Source: Mesorhizobium loti (GTDB lineage Bacteria > Pseudomonadota > Alphaproteobacteria > Rhizobiales > Rhizobiaceae). From it: a stretch of 64,000 nt of DNA. This document shows positions 47,702 to 56,818 of this stretch, in pieces (position 1 is the first letter of the stretch; every line of letters starts with the position of its first letter). Under the pieces are notes generated by a model. That model saw nothing but the letters and a program-made list of their open reading frames with translations. It ran no database searches and was not told where the DNA came from. Location of the stretch: the NCBI GenBank assembly GCA_014189435.1, contig CP050293.1, positions 2,113,001 to 2,177,000 of the forward strand, in the 5' to 3' direction. Both the position numbers and the translations under genes were made by a program.

Positions 47702-48160
47702 TCACAAAGGCTTCCGATACGTCGTTTCCGCATCGAACAGCGGTTTGCTGCCGTCGTCGGCAAGCGTCCCCTTGCCATCGACCAGCCCCACCGTCCGATA
47801 AAAGCATGAACGCCGGCCGGTGTGACAGGTTGCGTCGTGGCCCAACACTTTGACGTGCAGCCACAAAGCATCCTGATCGCAATCGGTGCGCATCTCGACG
47901 ACATGCTGGAAATTGCCCGATGTTTCGCCCTTCTTCCACAGCGCGTTGCGCGAGCGAGACCAGTAGTGGGCGATGCCTGTCTCCAGTGTCAGCGCCAGCG
48001 CCTGCGCATTCATGTGCGCAACCATCAACAGCATGCCGTCCGCGGCGTCGGTGACGACGACCGTGACCAGCCCGGCAGCGTCGAAGCGCGGTGAAAACAC
48101 CGCGCCTTCTTCGAGAGCCTTCTTGTCAGAAGGAGCTTTTGGAAATTCCAGTGCCGACAT
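47702..48160 (-). CDS. hisI: Phosphoribosyl-AMP cyclohydrolase
   Basis: This 152-residue enzyme opens the adenine ring of PR-AMP, the third step of histidine synthesis. [36 protein letters not shown] is the conserved core, D/C/D ([10 protein letters not shown]) binds metal, and [11 protein letters not shown] supplies the zinc cysteines. It is the free-standing HisI form without a HisE domain. The start at 48160 follows AAGGACC. It lies 35 nt downstream of folE on the same strand; both enzymes are cyclohydrolases. Confidence 0.95.
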   Translation of the reverse strand: MSALEFPKAPSDKKALEEGAVFSPRFDAAGLVTVVVTDAADGMLLMVAHMNAQALALTLETGIAHYWSRSRNALWKKGETSGNFQHVVEMRTDCDQDALWLHVKVLGHDATCHTGRRSCFYRTVGLVDGKGTLADDGSKPLFDAETTYRKPL

Positions 48161-48195
48161 CGCCGGTCCTTGATCTAGCGACGTCGGCTGGGGGC

Positions 48196-48831
48196 TTACG
48201 CCCCGCCGCCGCGCACCATGGTTACGAAACGAACCTGCTCTTCGGGCGTGTCCTTGAAGACACCGGTGAAGGTCGAGGTCAGCGTAGTGGAACCCTGTTT
48301 GCGGATGCCGCGCATGGCCATGCACATGTGCTCGGCCTCGATCATGACGGCGACGCCGCGCGGATTGAGCACGTCCTGGATGACGCCGGCGATCTGAGCC
48401 GTCAGGGCCTCCTGAGTCTGCAGGCGGTGGGCGAAGATATCGACCACGCGCGCAATCTTGGATAGGCCGACAACCTTGCCATCCGGCAGATAGCCGACAT
48501 GCGCCTTGCCGATGATCGGCACCATGTGGTGCTCGCAATGCGAATGGAAGGTGATGTCCTTGACGATGACCAGGTCATCGTAGCCGGCGACCTCCTCGAA
48601 GGTGCGGCCAAGCTCCTCGGCGGGGCACATGTCGTAGCCGCCGAACATTTCGCGGTAGGCCTTGGCCACCCGCTTTGGCGTGTCGATCAGCCCTTCGCGG
48701 TCCGGATTGTCGCCTGTCCAGCGCAAAAGCGTGCGCACGGCGGCCTCGACTTCGGCTTCGCTCGGCCGGTCGGTAACCGGCTTCTCCATATAGGCTGACT
48801 GGGGCATGAGTTTCTTGATGACGGCATCCAT
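48196..48831 (-). CDS. folE: GTP cyclohydrolase I
   Basis: This 211-residue enzyme converts GTP to dihydroneopterin triphosphate, the first step of folate synthesis. Zinc ligands C99, H102 and C170 are in place ([24 protein letters not shown]). The start [15 protein letters not shown] at 48831 follows GGAGACGCC; the open frame continues upstream through the divergent gene and is discarded. It precedes hisI in a two-gene operon. Confidence 0.95.
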   Translation of the reverse strand: MDAVIKKLMPQSAYMEKPVTDRPSEAEVEAAVRTLLRWTGDNPDREGLIDTPKRVAKAYREMFGGYDMCPAEELGRTFEEVAGYDDLVIVKDITFHSHCEHHMVPIIGKAHVGYLPDGKVVGLSKIARVVDIFAHRLQTQEALTAQIAGVIQDVLNPRGVAVMIEAEHMCMAMRGIRKQGSTTLTSTFTGVFKDTPEEQVRFVTMVRGGGA

Positions 48832-48968
48832 AAAAGGCGTCTCCCGTAGTCCCTCTCGGCGGAGGAACGAGTTGAACGGACCACGACCTTTCGGTGTCGG
48901 AAACTCGCCCCGTTTCCAGCCCCGTAAGTGGCGTGAACTTCCCGGCAAGGACACTGGCTTTCGTTGTC

Positions 48969-48998
48969 TTGTCGATACCGGACTGCCAGCATTATATA
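48969..48998 (+). promoter_or_regulatory. Candidate sigma70-like promoter for the Fe-S scaffold gene
   Basis: TTGTCG (48969-48974) and TATATA (48993-48998), 18 nt apart, form a plausible -35/-10 pair upstream of the ATG at 49072. The 240-nt region between the divergent folE and scaffold genes holds nothing else I can name. Confidence 0.35.
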
Positions 48999-49071
48999 TG
49001 GTCATGACGAGCGAAAGGAAGACACGACAGCGGCAATCGCTGTTCGCTTGGCGGCGACGGATTGGAAAATA

Positions 49072-49520
49072 ATGATAAACGACGTCTACAATGCGAAAAT
49101 TCTCGGTTTTGCCGGAAACATCGCCCGCATCGGTCGTCTCGATCATCCCGACGCGAGCGCCAAGGCGCATTCCAAGCTGTGCGGCTCGACCGTCACCGTC
49201 GACCTCAAGATGCGCGATGGCGTGGTCACGGACTTTGCCCATGACGTAAAGGCCTGCGCGCTCGGCCAGGCGTCGTCCTCGATCATGGCGCAGCATGTCG
49301 TTGGCGCGAGTGCCGAGGAATTGCGCGCGGTGCGCGACACCATGCTAAAGATGCTGAAGGAAAATGGCGCACCGCCGGACGAAGTCGCTTCGCGGACCTC
49401 AGATATTTGGAGCCGGTGCGCGATTACAAGGCCCGTCATGCCTCGACCATGCTGACTTTCGATGCCGTGGTCGACGCAATCGGCCAGATCGAGAAGAAGC
49501 GCGCCGAAGAAGCGGCCTGA
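49072..49520 (+). CDS. IscU/NifU-like Fe-S cluster scaffold protein (frameshifted near 49384)
   Basis: Starting at [28 protein letters not shown], the protein has the NifU_N fold signature with conserved cysteines in HSKLCGSTV and [12 protein letters not shown]. After ...ENGAPPDE the frame runs into unrelated sequence and stops at 49455. One additional G at 49384 (GAAGGTCGC) would continue [21 protein letters not shown]...[11 protein letters not shown] to TGA at 49520, about 149 residues and a normal ending. I therefore annotate one gene with a one-base deletion. It would scaffold [2Fe-2S] clusters; no other isc/suf genes are here. Confidence 0.82.
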
Positions 49521-49543
49521 CCTTGGGATTTGCTCTTTCCACG

Positions 49544-50020
49544 GTGCGCGGGGTTGGCGATGGCAAGCGAAATCGTTGTTTCCGGAGCCTGGTGTTCGCC
49601 TCCAGCCTTGCCGTTTCACTCGTGTCGGGCGGCGGCTCGAGCCGCGCCGACGCTGACATGGCAATCCAGCGGGATATCGGCGACTACCTCATGAAGGCCA
49701 TCCAGGTGTGTTGGAACATACCTGCAAACACCAGAAGCGTTGCACGCGTTCAGATCAGCCTGAACAAGGATGGGTCACTCGCCGGCCCGCCAAAAATCGT
49801 CAGCCCTGTAACGCCGCCGCTGGACAAGGTGGCCGAGTCCGCCGTCCGGGCTATCGCACGCTGCGCGCCATTTCCCAGGCTGACATCATATGCCGCCCAC
49901 TACGATATGTGGCGCGATGTCATCCTCACATTCAACCCGGGAGAAGCCTCGCCGGGCGAGCTTCCGGCCGCGGATGAGCTCGACAAACTCTTCGAAAAAT
50001 ATAGCAAGAAGACAAAGTAG
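49544..50020 (+). CDS. Secreted protein with TonB/TolA C-terminal-like domain
   Basis: From a GTG at 49544 the frame gives 158 residues: basic start, hydrophobic signal (SLVFASSLAVSLVSGGG) and a mature part with AIQVCWNIPANTRSVARVQISLNKDGSLAGPPKI...ESAVRAIARCAPF, the pattern of the TolA/TonB C-terminal fold with two cysteines likely paired. The start is uncertain: TTG at 49523 is in frame, and an ATG at 49560 with a better ribosome site is out of frame. It may work in the periplasm; the partner is unknown. Confidence 0.6.
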   Translation: MRGVGDGKRNRCFRSLVFASSLAVSLVSGGGSSRADADMAIQRDIGDYLMKAIQVCWNIPANTRSVARVQISLNKDGSLAGPPKIVSPVTPPLDKVAESAVRAIARCAPFPRLTSYAAHYDMWRDVILTFNPGEASPGELPAADELDKLFEKYSKKTK

Positions 50021-50041
50021 CGGGAGCCCGGCCGGTAGGGT

Positions 50042-50965
50042 TCAAGCCTGCGCTTCCAGCACCCGTCTGCTTTCGGCGAACTCGCTTCTGAGCCAGTCGG
50101 CGAACGCGGCGGCCGGCTCGGACAGATCGCGCAAGCTTCTGGCCACCAGCCAATAGGCGCCGGATGCGACATCGATGTCGAACGGCTTGATCAGAGCGCC
50201 GGATGCGATTTCGCCGCCGATCTGCAAGAGATCGCCCAGCGCCACGCCGTGTCCGAGCAGGGCGGCCTGCTTTGAAAGCGACGCATCCGCCAGCATCGGA
50301 CCCCGCGCCGGTACGGCATCGGCCGGTACGCCAGCGGCTTCGAACCAGCGCGCCCAACCCTGACGGTTCTCCTCGTGCAAAAGCGTGTAGCGACGAAGAT
50401 CGATGGGCTTCTCGAGGGCAGGGCCCGAGGCAAGCAGCGCCGGCGACAGAACCGGCGAATCGACTGTCGAGGCAAGCCGCTCAGCCTGGCTGCGCGGCCA
50501 CGAGGCGGCATGCGCACTGAAGCGCAAGGCAAGCTCCGGCTGATCGCTGCGGAACTCGATCAGCCTTGGATCGACTTCGAGAGAGACGTCGATATCGGGC
50601 CGCAATTGGCGAAATCGATTGAGCCGGGGGACCAGCCACACGGATGCAAGCGACGGCTCGACACTGACGCGAACCACGGACTGCGCCGGCGTCGCTACCA
50701 GGTCCCCAAGCAAGGTGTCGATGGCGTCGAAACTTCTGACGAGCTGATCCAGCAGACGCTGGCCGGCGTCGGTCAGTTCGACACGGCGATGATGGCGTTC
50801 GAACAGGGGCTGGCGCAGGAAGGTTTCGAGTTCGCGGATCTGCCGGCTGATTGCCGCCTGCGAGACGAAAAGCTCCTCGGCGGCCCTGCTGAAGCTCAGA
50901 TGCCGGCCAGCCGCCTCAAAACTCCTCAATGCCGTCAGCGGCAAGCGTCCGCGCTTCATTCGCAT
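50042..50965 (-). CDS. LysR family transcriptional regulator (GcvA-like)
   Basis: This 307-residue protein opens with the LysR winged HTH (PLTALRSFEAAGRHLSFSRAAEELFVSQAAISRQIRELETFLRQPLF), which is typical of the GcvA/AmpR group, and a substrate-binding domain after residue 95. It is divergent from a 52-residue gene (51051) across 85 nt, and a class D beta-lactamase-like gene lies 0.85 kb away. AmpR-type control of beta-lactamase is a tempting idea, but the distance and yidD in between make it speculative. Confidence 0.88.
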   Translation of the reverse strand: MRMKRGRLPLTALRSFEAAGRHLSFSRAAEELFVSQAAISRQIRELETFLRQPLFERHHRRVELTDAGQRLLDQLVRSFDAIDTLLGDLVATPAQSVVRVSVEPSLASVWLVPRLNRFRQLRPDIDVSLEVDPRLIEFRSDQPELALRFSAHAASWPRSQAERLASTVDSPVLSPALLASGPALEKPIDLRRYTLLHEENRQGWARWFEAAGVPADAVPARGPMLADASLSKQAALLGHGVALGDLLQIGGEIASGALIKPFDIDVASGAYWLVARSLRDLSEPAAAFADWLRSEFAESRRVLEAQA

Positions 50966-51050
50966 AACCCAGGATTATCCGAAGTGGAAATTATACTCGT
51001 TTGAAGGCGAAGGCCAGCGGCGGTCTAATCCATGTCAAAGGAGACCGATC

Positions 51051-51209
51051 ATGATCCAGTTGCTGAGCATCTTTGGCGATGTCATGCGGATCGCAACGTT
51101 TCAATGGCGCGACGAAAGACAGCGTGAAAAACGCCGCGAAGAGCCGACCTGTTCCGGCCGCTGGGCGCCTTCGACGGACAGGCAGCCGTTTCGCCGTTTC
51201 CGCTCGTGA
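51051..51209 (+). CDS. Small basic protein, hypothetical (52 aa)
   Basis: AAAGGAG sits eight bases before the ATG at 51051, the best ribosome site in this stretch. The 52-residue product starts MIQLLSIFGDVMRIATFQW and becomes strongly charged and arginine-rich (RDERQREKRREEP...RRFRS). It is divergent from the LysR gene, the position where the target of a LysR regulator often lies. I do not recognise a family. It deserves attention as a real small gene. Confidence 0.55.
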   Translation: MIQLLSIFGDVMRIATFQWRDERQREKRREEPTCSGRWAPSTDRQPFRRFRS

Positions 51210-51291
51210 GGATGGGAGCGCGCAAGGAGCGGGGATTGCGTTCTCCTGACGAAGCCCACATCTATCGCTTGGGCAACGCGATACGGAGACT

Positions 51292-51666
51292 GTGGTGCGC
51301 GACCAACATGGGCATGCCCATAGTGCCGGACCGCCAAAGCGCGGCCGCAACTGGCCCGGCCCGTGGCGCAAGACGCCGGGCCGCCTGCTCGGCACGTCGC
51401 TCGTGCGCCTTTACCAGCTGACGCTGTCCGGCTTTGTCGGCAATTCCTGCCGGCATCTGCCGACCTGCTCGGAATATGCGCATGAGGCGATAGCCCGCCA
51501 TGGCTTGTGGGCCGGCGGCTGGATGGGATTTTTCCGCGTGCTGCGCTGTGGGCCATTCGGCACGCATGGCATCGACCGCGTGCCGGAAGCGCTGGCGGAG
51601 CGCTATCTCTGGTTCACGCCGTGGCGGTACTGGCGGATCGGCAGCAAGCGTGGCGAAGCGGGCTGA
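51292..51666 (+). CDS. yidD: Membrane protein insertion efficiency factor YidD
   Basis: This protein of about 124 residues starts at a GTG (51292 or 51295, following GGAGA). The core RLYQLTLSGFVGNSCRHLPTCSEYAHEAIARHG and FFRVLRCGPFGTHGIDRVPE has the conserved cysteines and HPxxxGGxDPVP-like tail of YidD, a peripheral inner-membrane protein that assists YidC-mediated insertion. It is not next to yidC or rnpA here, as is usual for rhizobia. Confidence 0.92.
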   Translation: MVRDQHGHAHSAGPPKRGRNWPGPWRKTPGRLLGTSLVRLYQLTLSGFVGNSCRHLPTCSEYAHEAIARHGLWAGGWMGFFRVLRCGPFGTHGIDRVPEALAERYLWFTPWRYWRIGSKRGEAG

Positions 51667-51813
51667 TGGCGCCGGTCATCTCCCGGCGGCACTGCGCGTT
51701 TACGATCTGGTAGGGTTAATACAAGCCTGCACAAAGACTGCGCATTTGAGACAAAATCGAGACAAGAGACCCCGCTAAGCCGCTCGCGAACCCCCTTCTG
51801 GAGCGAGCAGAAA

Positions 51814-52641
51814 ATGCGCAATTTCGACCGTCTTCCCTTCATCTTTGCCGGGATCCTGTTCCTGCTCGCCTGGCTGCTGGGATTTCCGCTGCGCGCTCAA
51901 TCGGCACCGCTGGGGGATGTGCATTGCACGCTGATCGTTGATGCCGCGAGCGGCAAGGCGCTTTACCAGGATGGGATGTGCGACCAGAGGTTCAGCCCGG
52001 CATCGACGTTCAAGGTGCCGCTGTCGCTGATCGGCTATGACAGCGGGATCCTGAACGACGAGCACACGCCGAGCTGGGATTACAAGCCTGAATTCAACGC
52101 GGTGAAACGGGACCAGAAGACCGTCGATCCGGTGATCTGGGAGCGCGATTCGATTATCTGGTTCTCCAGGGAAATCACCCGCAAGCTTGGGTCGGAAAGC
52201 TTTGCCTCCTATGTCTCCAAATTCGACTATGGCAACGCCGACGTTTCCGGCAATCCTGGCAAGAATGATGGTCTGACCCAGTCCTGGGTGAATTCTTCCC
52301 TGAAGATCACACCGGTCGAGCAGGTCGATTTCCTGCGCAAGCTGCTGGCCCGCAAGCTGCCGGTCTCGGCCAGGGCCTACGAGATGACATCGGCCATCAT
52401 CCCGACCTTCCAGGCCGGAGGCTGGACGGTGCAAGGCAAGACCGGCAGCACCAGGCTGCGCAACGACGCCGACAAGGTCCAGGACAAGCGCTCGCTTGGC
52501 TGGTTCGTCGGCTGGGCGCAAAAGGATGGCCGCAAGATCGTCTTTGCGCGGCTTGTCGTCGACACCAACCGCACCGATATGCCGAAGGGCCTCAAGACCC
52601 GGGCCGCGTTCCTGAAGGATCTGCCGCTGCTGGTGAAATGA
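51814..52641 (+). CDS. Class D (OXA-type) beta-lactamase-like protein
   Basis: This 275-residue protein has an N-terminal signal peptide (FIFAGILFLLAWLLGFPLRAQS). It carries all class D landmarks: S-T-F-K at 64-67 (nucleophile S64, Lys K67), YGN at 139-141 in FDYGNADVSG, and KTG at 209-211. The SxV motif is SII (113-115), with Ile in place of Val. SWVNSSLKITPVEQVDFLRKL also matches the family. It would open the beta-lactam ring in the periplasm. Spectrum and expression are unknown; it could also be a chromosomal housekeeping relative with weak activity. Confidence 0.88.
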   Translation: MRNFDRLPFIFAGILFLLAWLLGFPLRAQSAPLGDVHCTLIVDAASGKALYQDGMCDQRFSPASTFKVPLSLIGYDSGILNDEHTPSWDYKPEFNAVKRDQKTVDPVIWERDSIIWFSREITRKLGSESFASYVSKFDYGNADVSGNPGKNDGLTQSWVNSSLKITPVEQVDFLRKLLARKLPVSARAYEMTSAIIPTFQAGGWTVQGKTGSTRLRNDADKVQDKRSLGWFVGWAQKDGRKIVFARLVVDTNRTDMPKGLKTRAAFLKDLPLLVK

Positions 52642-52644
52642 GTC

Positions 52645-53481
52645 TCAGGCGGTTCGGCGGGCACGGATGATGTGGCCGCCGGAATTGTTCGTCATTCCCT
52701 TCGGCGCCCCGGAAAAGCGGGCGGCGATATCGCCGCTCTCGATGTCTTCGATCTCGTCGAAGCCGAACTCACCCAAGGATTTCGCCAGTTCTGTCGGAAC
52801 AAAGAAGCTGATCCATGGCTCCCCGACAGAAGCGACACGCGCCGCATGGAAGGCGAGGGCGGCCTTTCCCGCCGCATCGCGGTTCTCAGCCGGTTCGCTG
52901 TAGTCGAACACGACTTCCGAGCCGGGGACGTCGGCTATCCAGAACAGCGTGTTGAAGATCGATTCCTTCGTCAGATAGGGAACAACGCCCAGCCAGATGA
53001 AGAAGCTCGGCTCGGTCGACTGCAAACCGGCCGCAACCAGTTCCGCGGACAGGCTTTGCCGCTCGAAATTGACCGGCACGAATCTGGTAGCGGGTGGCTC
53101 GGCAAGGCCGCTATCGGCGATGCATTTGCGTTTCCAGGCTTGCGTGGCCGGGTGGTCGACTTCGAACACGCTGAGATCCGGATACGGGTTGCGCAGCGAA
53201 AACGTATCGAGGCCCGCGCCAAGCACAACAAGTTGCCTGATGCCGCGACGCACCGCCGCTGCCAGCCAATCCTCGGCAAAGCGGGCGCGCGCGGTCACGA
53301 ACAGGCGCATGCGCCGGCTGCGTTCGTCTTCCTGCTCAAGCTCTTGTGCGGCGGGAGCAGCCTCACCCAGAATCGGGATCGCGAAGGGATCGCGAAACAG
53401 CGCTGCCTGCGGTGAAAACTGATGGAGTGCCCTCATGCGGGCGACGCCAAGGGCGGTTCGGCTGGGTGTTGCGTCTTCCAT
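52645..53481 (-). CDS. Class I SAM-dependent methyltransferase (PPM1/LCMT-like)
   Basis: This protein has 278 residues from the ATG at 53481 ([21 protein letters not shown]); an in-frame ATG at 53541 would add 20. The SAM site is [29 protein letters not shown], the hallmark of the leucine carboxyl methyltransferase-like group (TIGR00027 type), followed by [11 protein letters not shown]. Bacterial members methylate carboxylates of small molecules or natural products; the substrate is unknown. It converges with the beta-lactamase-like gene, ends three bases apart. Confidence 0.82.
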   Translation of the reverse strand: MEDATPSRTALGVARMRALHQFSPQAALFRDPFAIPILGEAAPAAQELEQEDERSRRMRLFVTARARFAEDWLAAAVRRGIRQLVVLGAGLDTFSLRNPYPDLSVFEVDHPATQAWKRKCIADSGLAEPPATRFVPVNFERQSLSAELVAAGLQSTEPSFFIWLGVVPYLTKESIFNTLFWIADVPGSEVVFDYSEPAENRDAAGKAALAFHAARVASVGEPWISFFVPTELAKSLGEFGFDEIEDIESGDIAARFSGAPKGMTNNSGGHIIRARRTA

Positions 53482-53641
53482 GTCGGCAATTCCAGACGAT
53501 TGCGGGGCTATCCGCAAGCCTGGGTGACGGGCCTGCGACATCTTGGCGACATTTCCTTAAGCTACACCAGTCAGCGCTCTTTACCTGGGCCGGCACTGCC
53601 TCTAAAACCCGCCCGCTGCCGGACGCATCCGGCTTACTCTT

Positions 53642-53681
53642 TGCATGTCGTATCTCCAAAACCATTTTTGGGCGACATGCA
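53642..53681. repeat. Palindromic intergenic element upstream of thrS
   Basis: TGCATGTCG (53642-53650) and CGACATGCA (53673-53681) are perfect 9-bp inverted ends of a 40-bp element with inner CCAAAA/TTTTGG arms. It is a second copy of the palindrome before recJ (42054-42100) and ends 43 nt before the thrS start. Confidence 0.65.
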
Positions 53682-53724
53682 TTTCAACCACCCGCGCTCG
53701 TTTGCGGGACTGGATAGGAGATAC

Positions 53725-55703
53725 ATGATGCTGAATTCCGTTTCCCTGACATTTCCCGATGGCTCCGTCCGCGAATACGACGCAGCGATGACTGGTGCCG
53801 GCCTGGCCGAATCGATCTCGAAATCGCTGGCCAAGAAGGCGGTCGCCTACTCGATCGACGGCGTCGTGCGCGACCTCAGCGATCCGCTCGGCAAGTCTGG
53901 CAAGGTCGAGATCGTCACCCGCGACGACCCGCGCGCCCTGGAACTGATCCGCCACGACACCGCCCACGTGCTGGCTGAAGCCGTGCAGGAATTGTGGCCG
54001 GGAACGCAGGTGACCATCGGGCCGGTGATCGAGAACGGCTTCTATTACGACTTCGCCCGCAACGAGCCGTTCACGCCTGACGATTTTCCGGTGATCGAGA
54101 AGAAGATGCGCGAGATCATTGCGCGCAACAAGCCGTTCACCAAAGAGGTCTGGTCGCGCGATAAGGCAAAAAAGTGTTTGCCGACAAGGGCGAACGCTAC
54201 AAGCTGGAGCTGATCGACGCCATTCCCGAGGATCAGGATCTCAAGATCTATGCGCAGGGCGACTGGTTCGACCTTTGCCGTGGCCCGCATATGGCCTCGA
54301 CGGGGCAGATTGGCAACGCCTTCAAATTGATGAAGGTGGCCGGCGCCTATTGGCGCGGCGACTCGAACAACCCGATGCTGACCCGCATCTACGGCACGGC
54401 CTGGGCCGACCAGGCGCAGCTCGAAGCCTACCAGATGATGCTGGAGGAGGCCGAGAAGCGCGACCACAGGAAGATCGGCCGCGAGATGGACCTGTTCCAT
54501 TTCCAGGAAGAGGGGCCGGGCGTAGTCTTCTGGCACGCCAAGGGCTGGAAGATGTTCCAGAACCTGGTCAACTACATGCGCCGGCGTCTCGACGAGCAGG
54601 GCTATCAGGAGGTCAACGCGCCGCAGGTTCTCGACAAGAGCCTGTGGGAGACGTCAGGCCACTGGGGCTGGTATCGCGACGCCATGTTCAAGGTGACGGT
54701 CGCCGGCGACGACACCGATGACGACCGCGTCTTCGCGTTGAAGCCGATGAACTGTCCGGGCCATGTGCAGATTTTCAAGCATGGGTTGAAGTCTTATCGC
54801 GATCTACCCGTAAAACTTGCAGAATTTGGCAATGTGCACCGTTACGAGCCGTCGGGCGCATTGCACGGGTTGATGCGCGTGCGCGGTTTCACTCAAGACG
54901 ATGCGCATATCTTCTGCACCGAGGAACAGTTGGCGGCGGAATGCCTGCGCATCAACGATCTGATCCTGTCGACCTATGCCGATTTCGGTTTCGAAGAAGT
55001 CAGCGTCAAGCTTTCAACACGGCCGGACAAGCGCGTCGGCACCGACGAGGCATGGGACCATGCCGAGGCGATCATGGGCAACGTGCTGGAGACGATCAGG
55101 GCAAGATCCGGCAATCGGATCAAGACCTCGATCAATCCGGGCGAGGGCGCGTTCTACGGGCCGAAGTTCGAATATGTGCTGAAGGATGCCATCGGCCGCG
55201 AATGGCAGTGCGGCACGACGCAGGTCGACTTCAACCTGCCGGAGCGCTTTGGCGCCTTCTATATCGGCTCGGATTCCGAGAAGAAGCAGCCTGTCATGGT
55301 GCACCGCGCCATCTGCGGCTCGATGGAACGCTTCCTCGGCATCCTGATCGAGAACTATTCCGGCCACTTCCCGCTGTGGTTCGCGCCGCTGCAGGTGGTG
55401 GTGGCGACGATCACGTCCGACGCCGACGGCTATGCGACCGAGGTGGTGGCAAAGCTGAAGGCCGCGGGGCTGTTGGCGGAAGCGGATCTGCGCAACGAGA
55501 AGATCAACTACAAGGTCCGCGAGCACTCGCTGGCCAAGGTTCCAGTCATCCTCGTCTGCGGCAAGCGGGAGGCGGAGGAGCAGACGGTCAACATGCGCCG
55601 GCTGGGCTCACGCGACCAGGAATCGCTTGGCCTTGACCAGGCGATCGCGCAACTGACCGAAGAAGCGATCACGCCCGACCGCCGGCGCAAACGCGCGGCC
55701 TGA
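53725..55703 (+). CDS. thrS: Threonyl-tRNA synthetase (frameshifted at A6, 54168-54173)
   Basis: An ATG at 53725 follows AGGAG. The first frame encodes the TGS domain ([26 protein letters not shown]) and the start of the editing domain ([17 protein letters not shown]), then ends at 54213 in nonsense. The second frame resumes at [17 protein letters not shown] and carries DLCRGPHM, the class II core ([45 protein letters not shown]) and the anticodon-binding domain. Seven A instead of six at 54168-54173 would give AKKVFADKG and a normal 659-residue enzyme. Since thrS charges tRNA-Thr and is normally essential, an assembly error is likeliest. Confidence 0.93.
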
Positions 55704-55720
55704 TTGGCATAGTTTCGACC

Positions 55721-55750
55721 AAATGGCGGTGGAGCGATCCACCGCCATTT
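55721..55750 (+). terminator. Rho-independent terminator after thrS
   Basis: AAATGGCGGTGGA and TCCACCGCCATTT pair perfectly over 13 bp around a GCGA tetraloop (GNRA type) and continue into TTCAT, 17 nt after the thrS stop. It is a convincing intrinsic terminator. Confidence 0.85.
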
Positions 55751-55787
55751 TCATATCCCTGTCACGCCGGCCTTGTAACGAGCCCCT

Positions 55788-56726
55788 ATGCTCAAGCTGA
55801 AATTGCGCGAACGACCCTTTCCCGAGCTTTCCTATGCGAATCCGCGCCAGCCGGCGCTGACGCGCTGGTTCATTCACTCGGTCGAAGGCCTGTCGGGCCG
55901 CGACCGCTACACCGCGCTCTATGATTTCTGGCGCCGCCAGGTCGTGCCGACCGGCGAACGCGTGTTCAGCCGCATGCTCGACCTGATCGACGTGCGGGTG
56001 CGGACATCGGATCAATGGCCGCCGGCGCAATTGCCGGATACGCCGCTGGTGATCGTCGCCAATCATCCGTTCGGCATCGGTGACGGCATTGCCGTGCTGT
56101 CGCTGGTCGAGCAACTCGGACGCCCGTTCCGGGTGATGATCCACAAGGACCTACTCAAGATCCGCGAGATGGAGCCTTACTCGCTGCCGATCGACTTTTC
56201 CGAGACCAAGGACGCGCTCAAGAACAACATGGCCGTGCGCCACGAAGCGGTGCGGTTGCTGAAAGAGGGTGTCACCATCGTGGTGTTTCCGGCCGGCGGT
56301 GTCGCCACCGCGCCGAAGGGCTTTGGCCGTGCACGCGACTTGCCGTGGAAGATGTTTCCAGCCCGTCTCGTCCAGGACGCCAAGGCGTCGGTCATCCCGA
56401 TGCATTTTTCCGGGCAGAACGGCAGGCTGTTCCATCTGGTCAGCGGGCCGATGAACATGGCCGAGCGCGACGGCCGGGTGGCGAAATTCGTCGGCAAGGC
56501 CTCGCTGACGCTGCGCATGTCGCTGCTCATCCACGAATTCGCGCGGCTGTCCGGCAAGGCGATAGACGTGCGCGTCGGCGATGTGCTGAGCTGGAATGAG
56601 CTGGAGCCGTTGCGCGACCGCAAGGCGCTGCTCGACCGGCTTTACCGCGGCGTGTTCGACCTGGCGCCAGTTGTGGCGCGCCGTCGGATTCCGTTCTTAC
56701 CGGCGCGAACCAAGCTGGCGGCTTGA
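55788..56726 (+). CDS. Lysophospholipid acyltransferase (PlsC-like) family protein
   Basis: This 312-residue protein has the acyltransferase block I as NHPFGIGDG (H93...D99, the HX5D variant of NHPxGxxD-type enzymes), a second block MIHKDLLKI, and VVFPAGGVATAPKG like the FPEG block III. The family transfers acyl chains to lysophospholipid or ornithine lipid precursors at the inner membrane. I cannot assign OlsA or PlsC. It starts with MLKLKLRERPFPELSYANPRQ after the thrS terminator, as a separate unit. Confidence 0.85.
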   Translation: MLKLKLRERPFPELSYANPRQPALTRWFIHSVEGLSGRDRYTALYDFWRRQVVPTGERVFSRMLDLIDVRVRTSDQWPPAQLPDTPLVIVANHPFGIGDGIAVLSLVEQLGRPFRVMIHKDLLKIREMEPYSLPIDFSETKDALKNNMAVRHEAVRLLKEGVTIVVFPAGGVATAPKGFGRARDLPWKMFPARLVQDAKASVIPMHFSGQNGRLFHLVSGPMNMAERDGRVAKFVGKASLTLRMSLLIHEFARLSGKAIDVRVGDVLSWNELEPLRDRKALLDRLYRGVFDLAPVVARRRIPFLPARTKLAA

Positions 56727-56818
56727 GCAAACAAATATCCGGCTCACAGGGGCCGAGTCTTGGCCGGCCGTTGCGAAAAATAGTATGACACTGTAACGTC
56801 ACCTGCTATATATATCGG

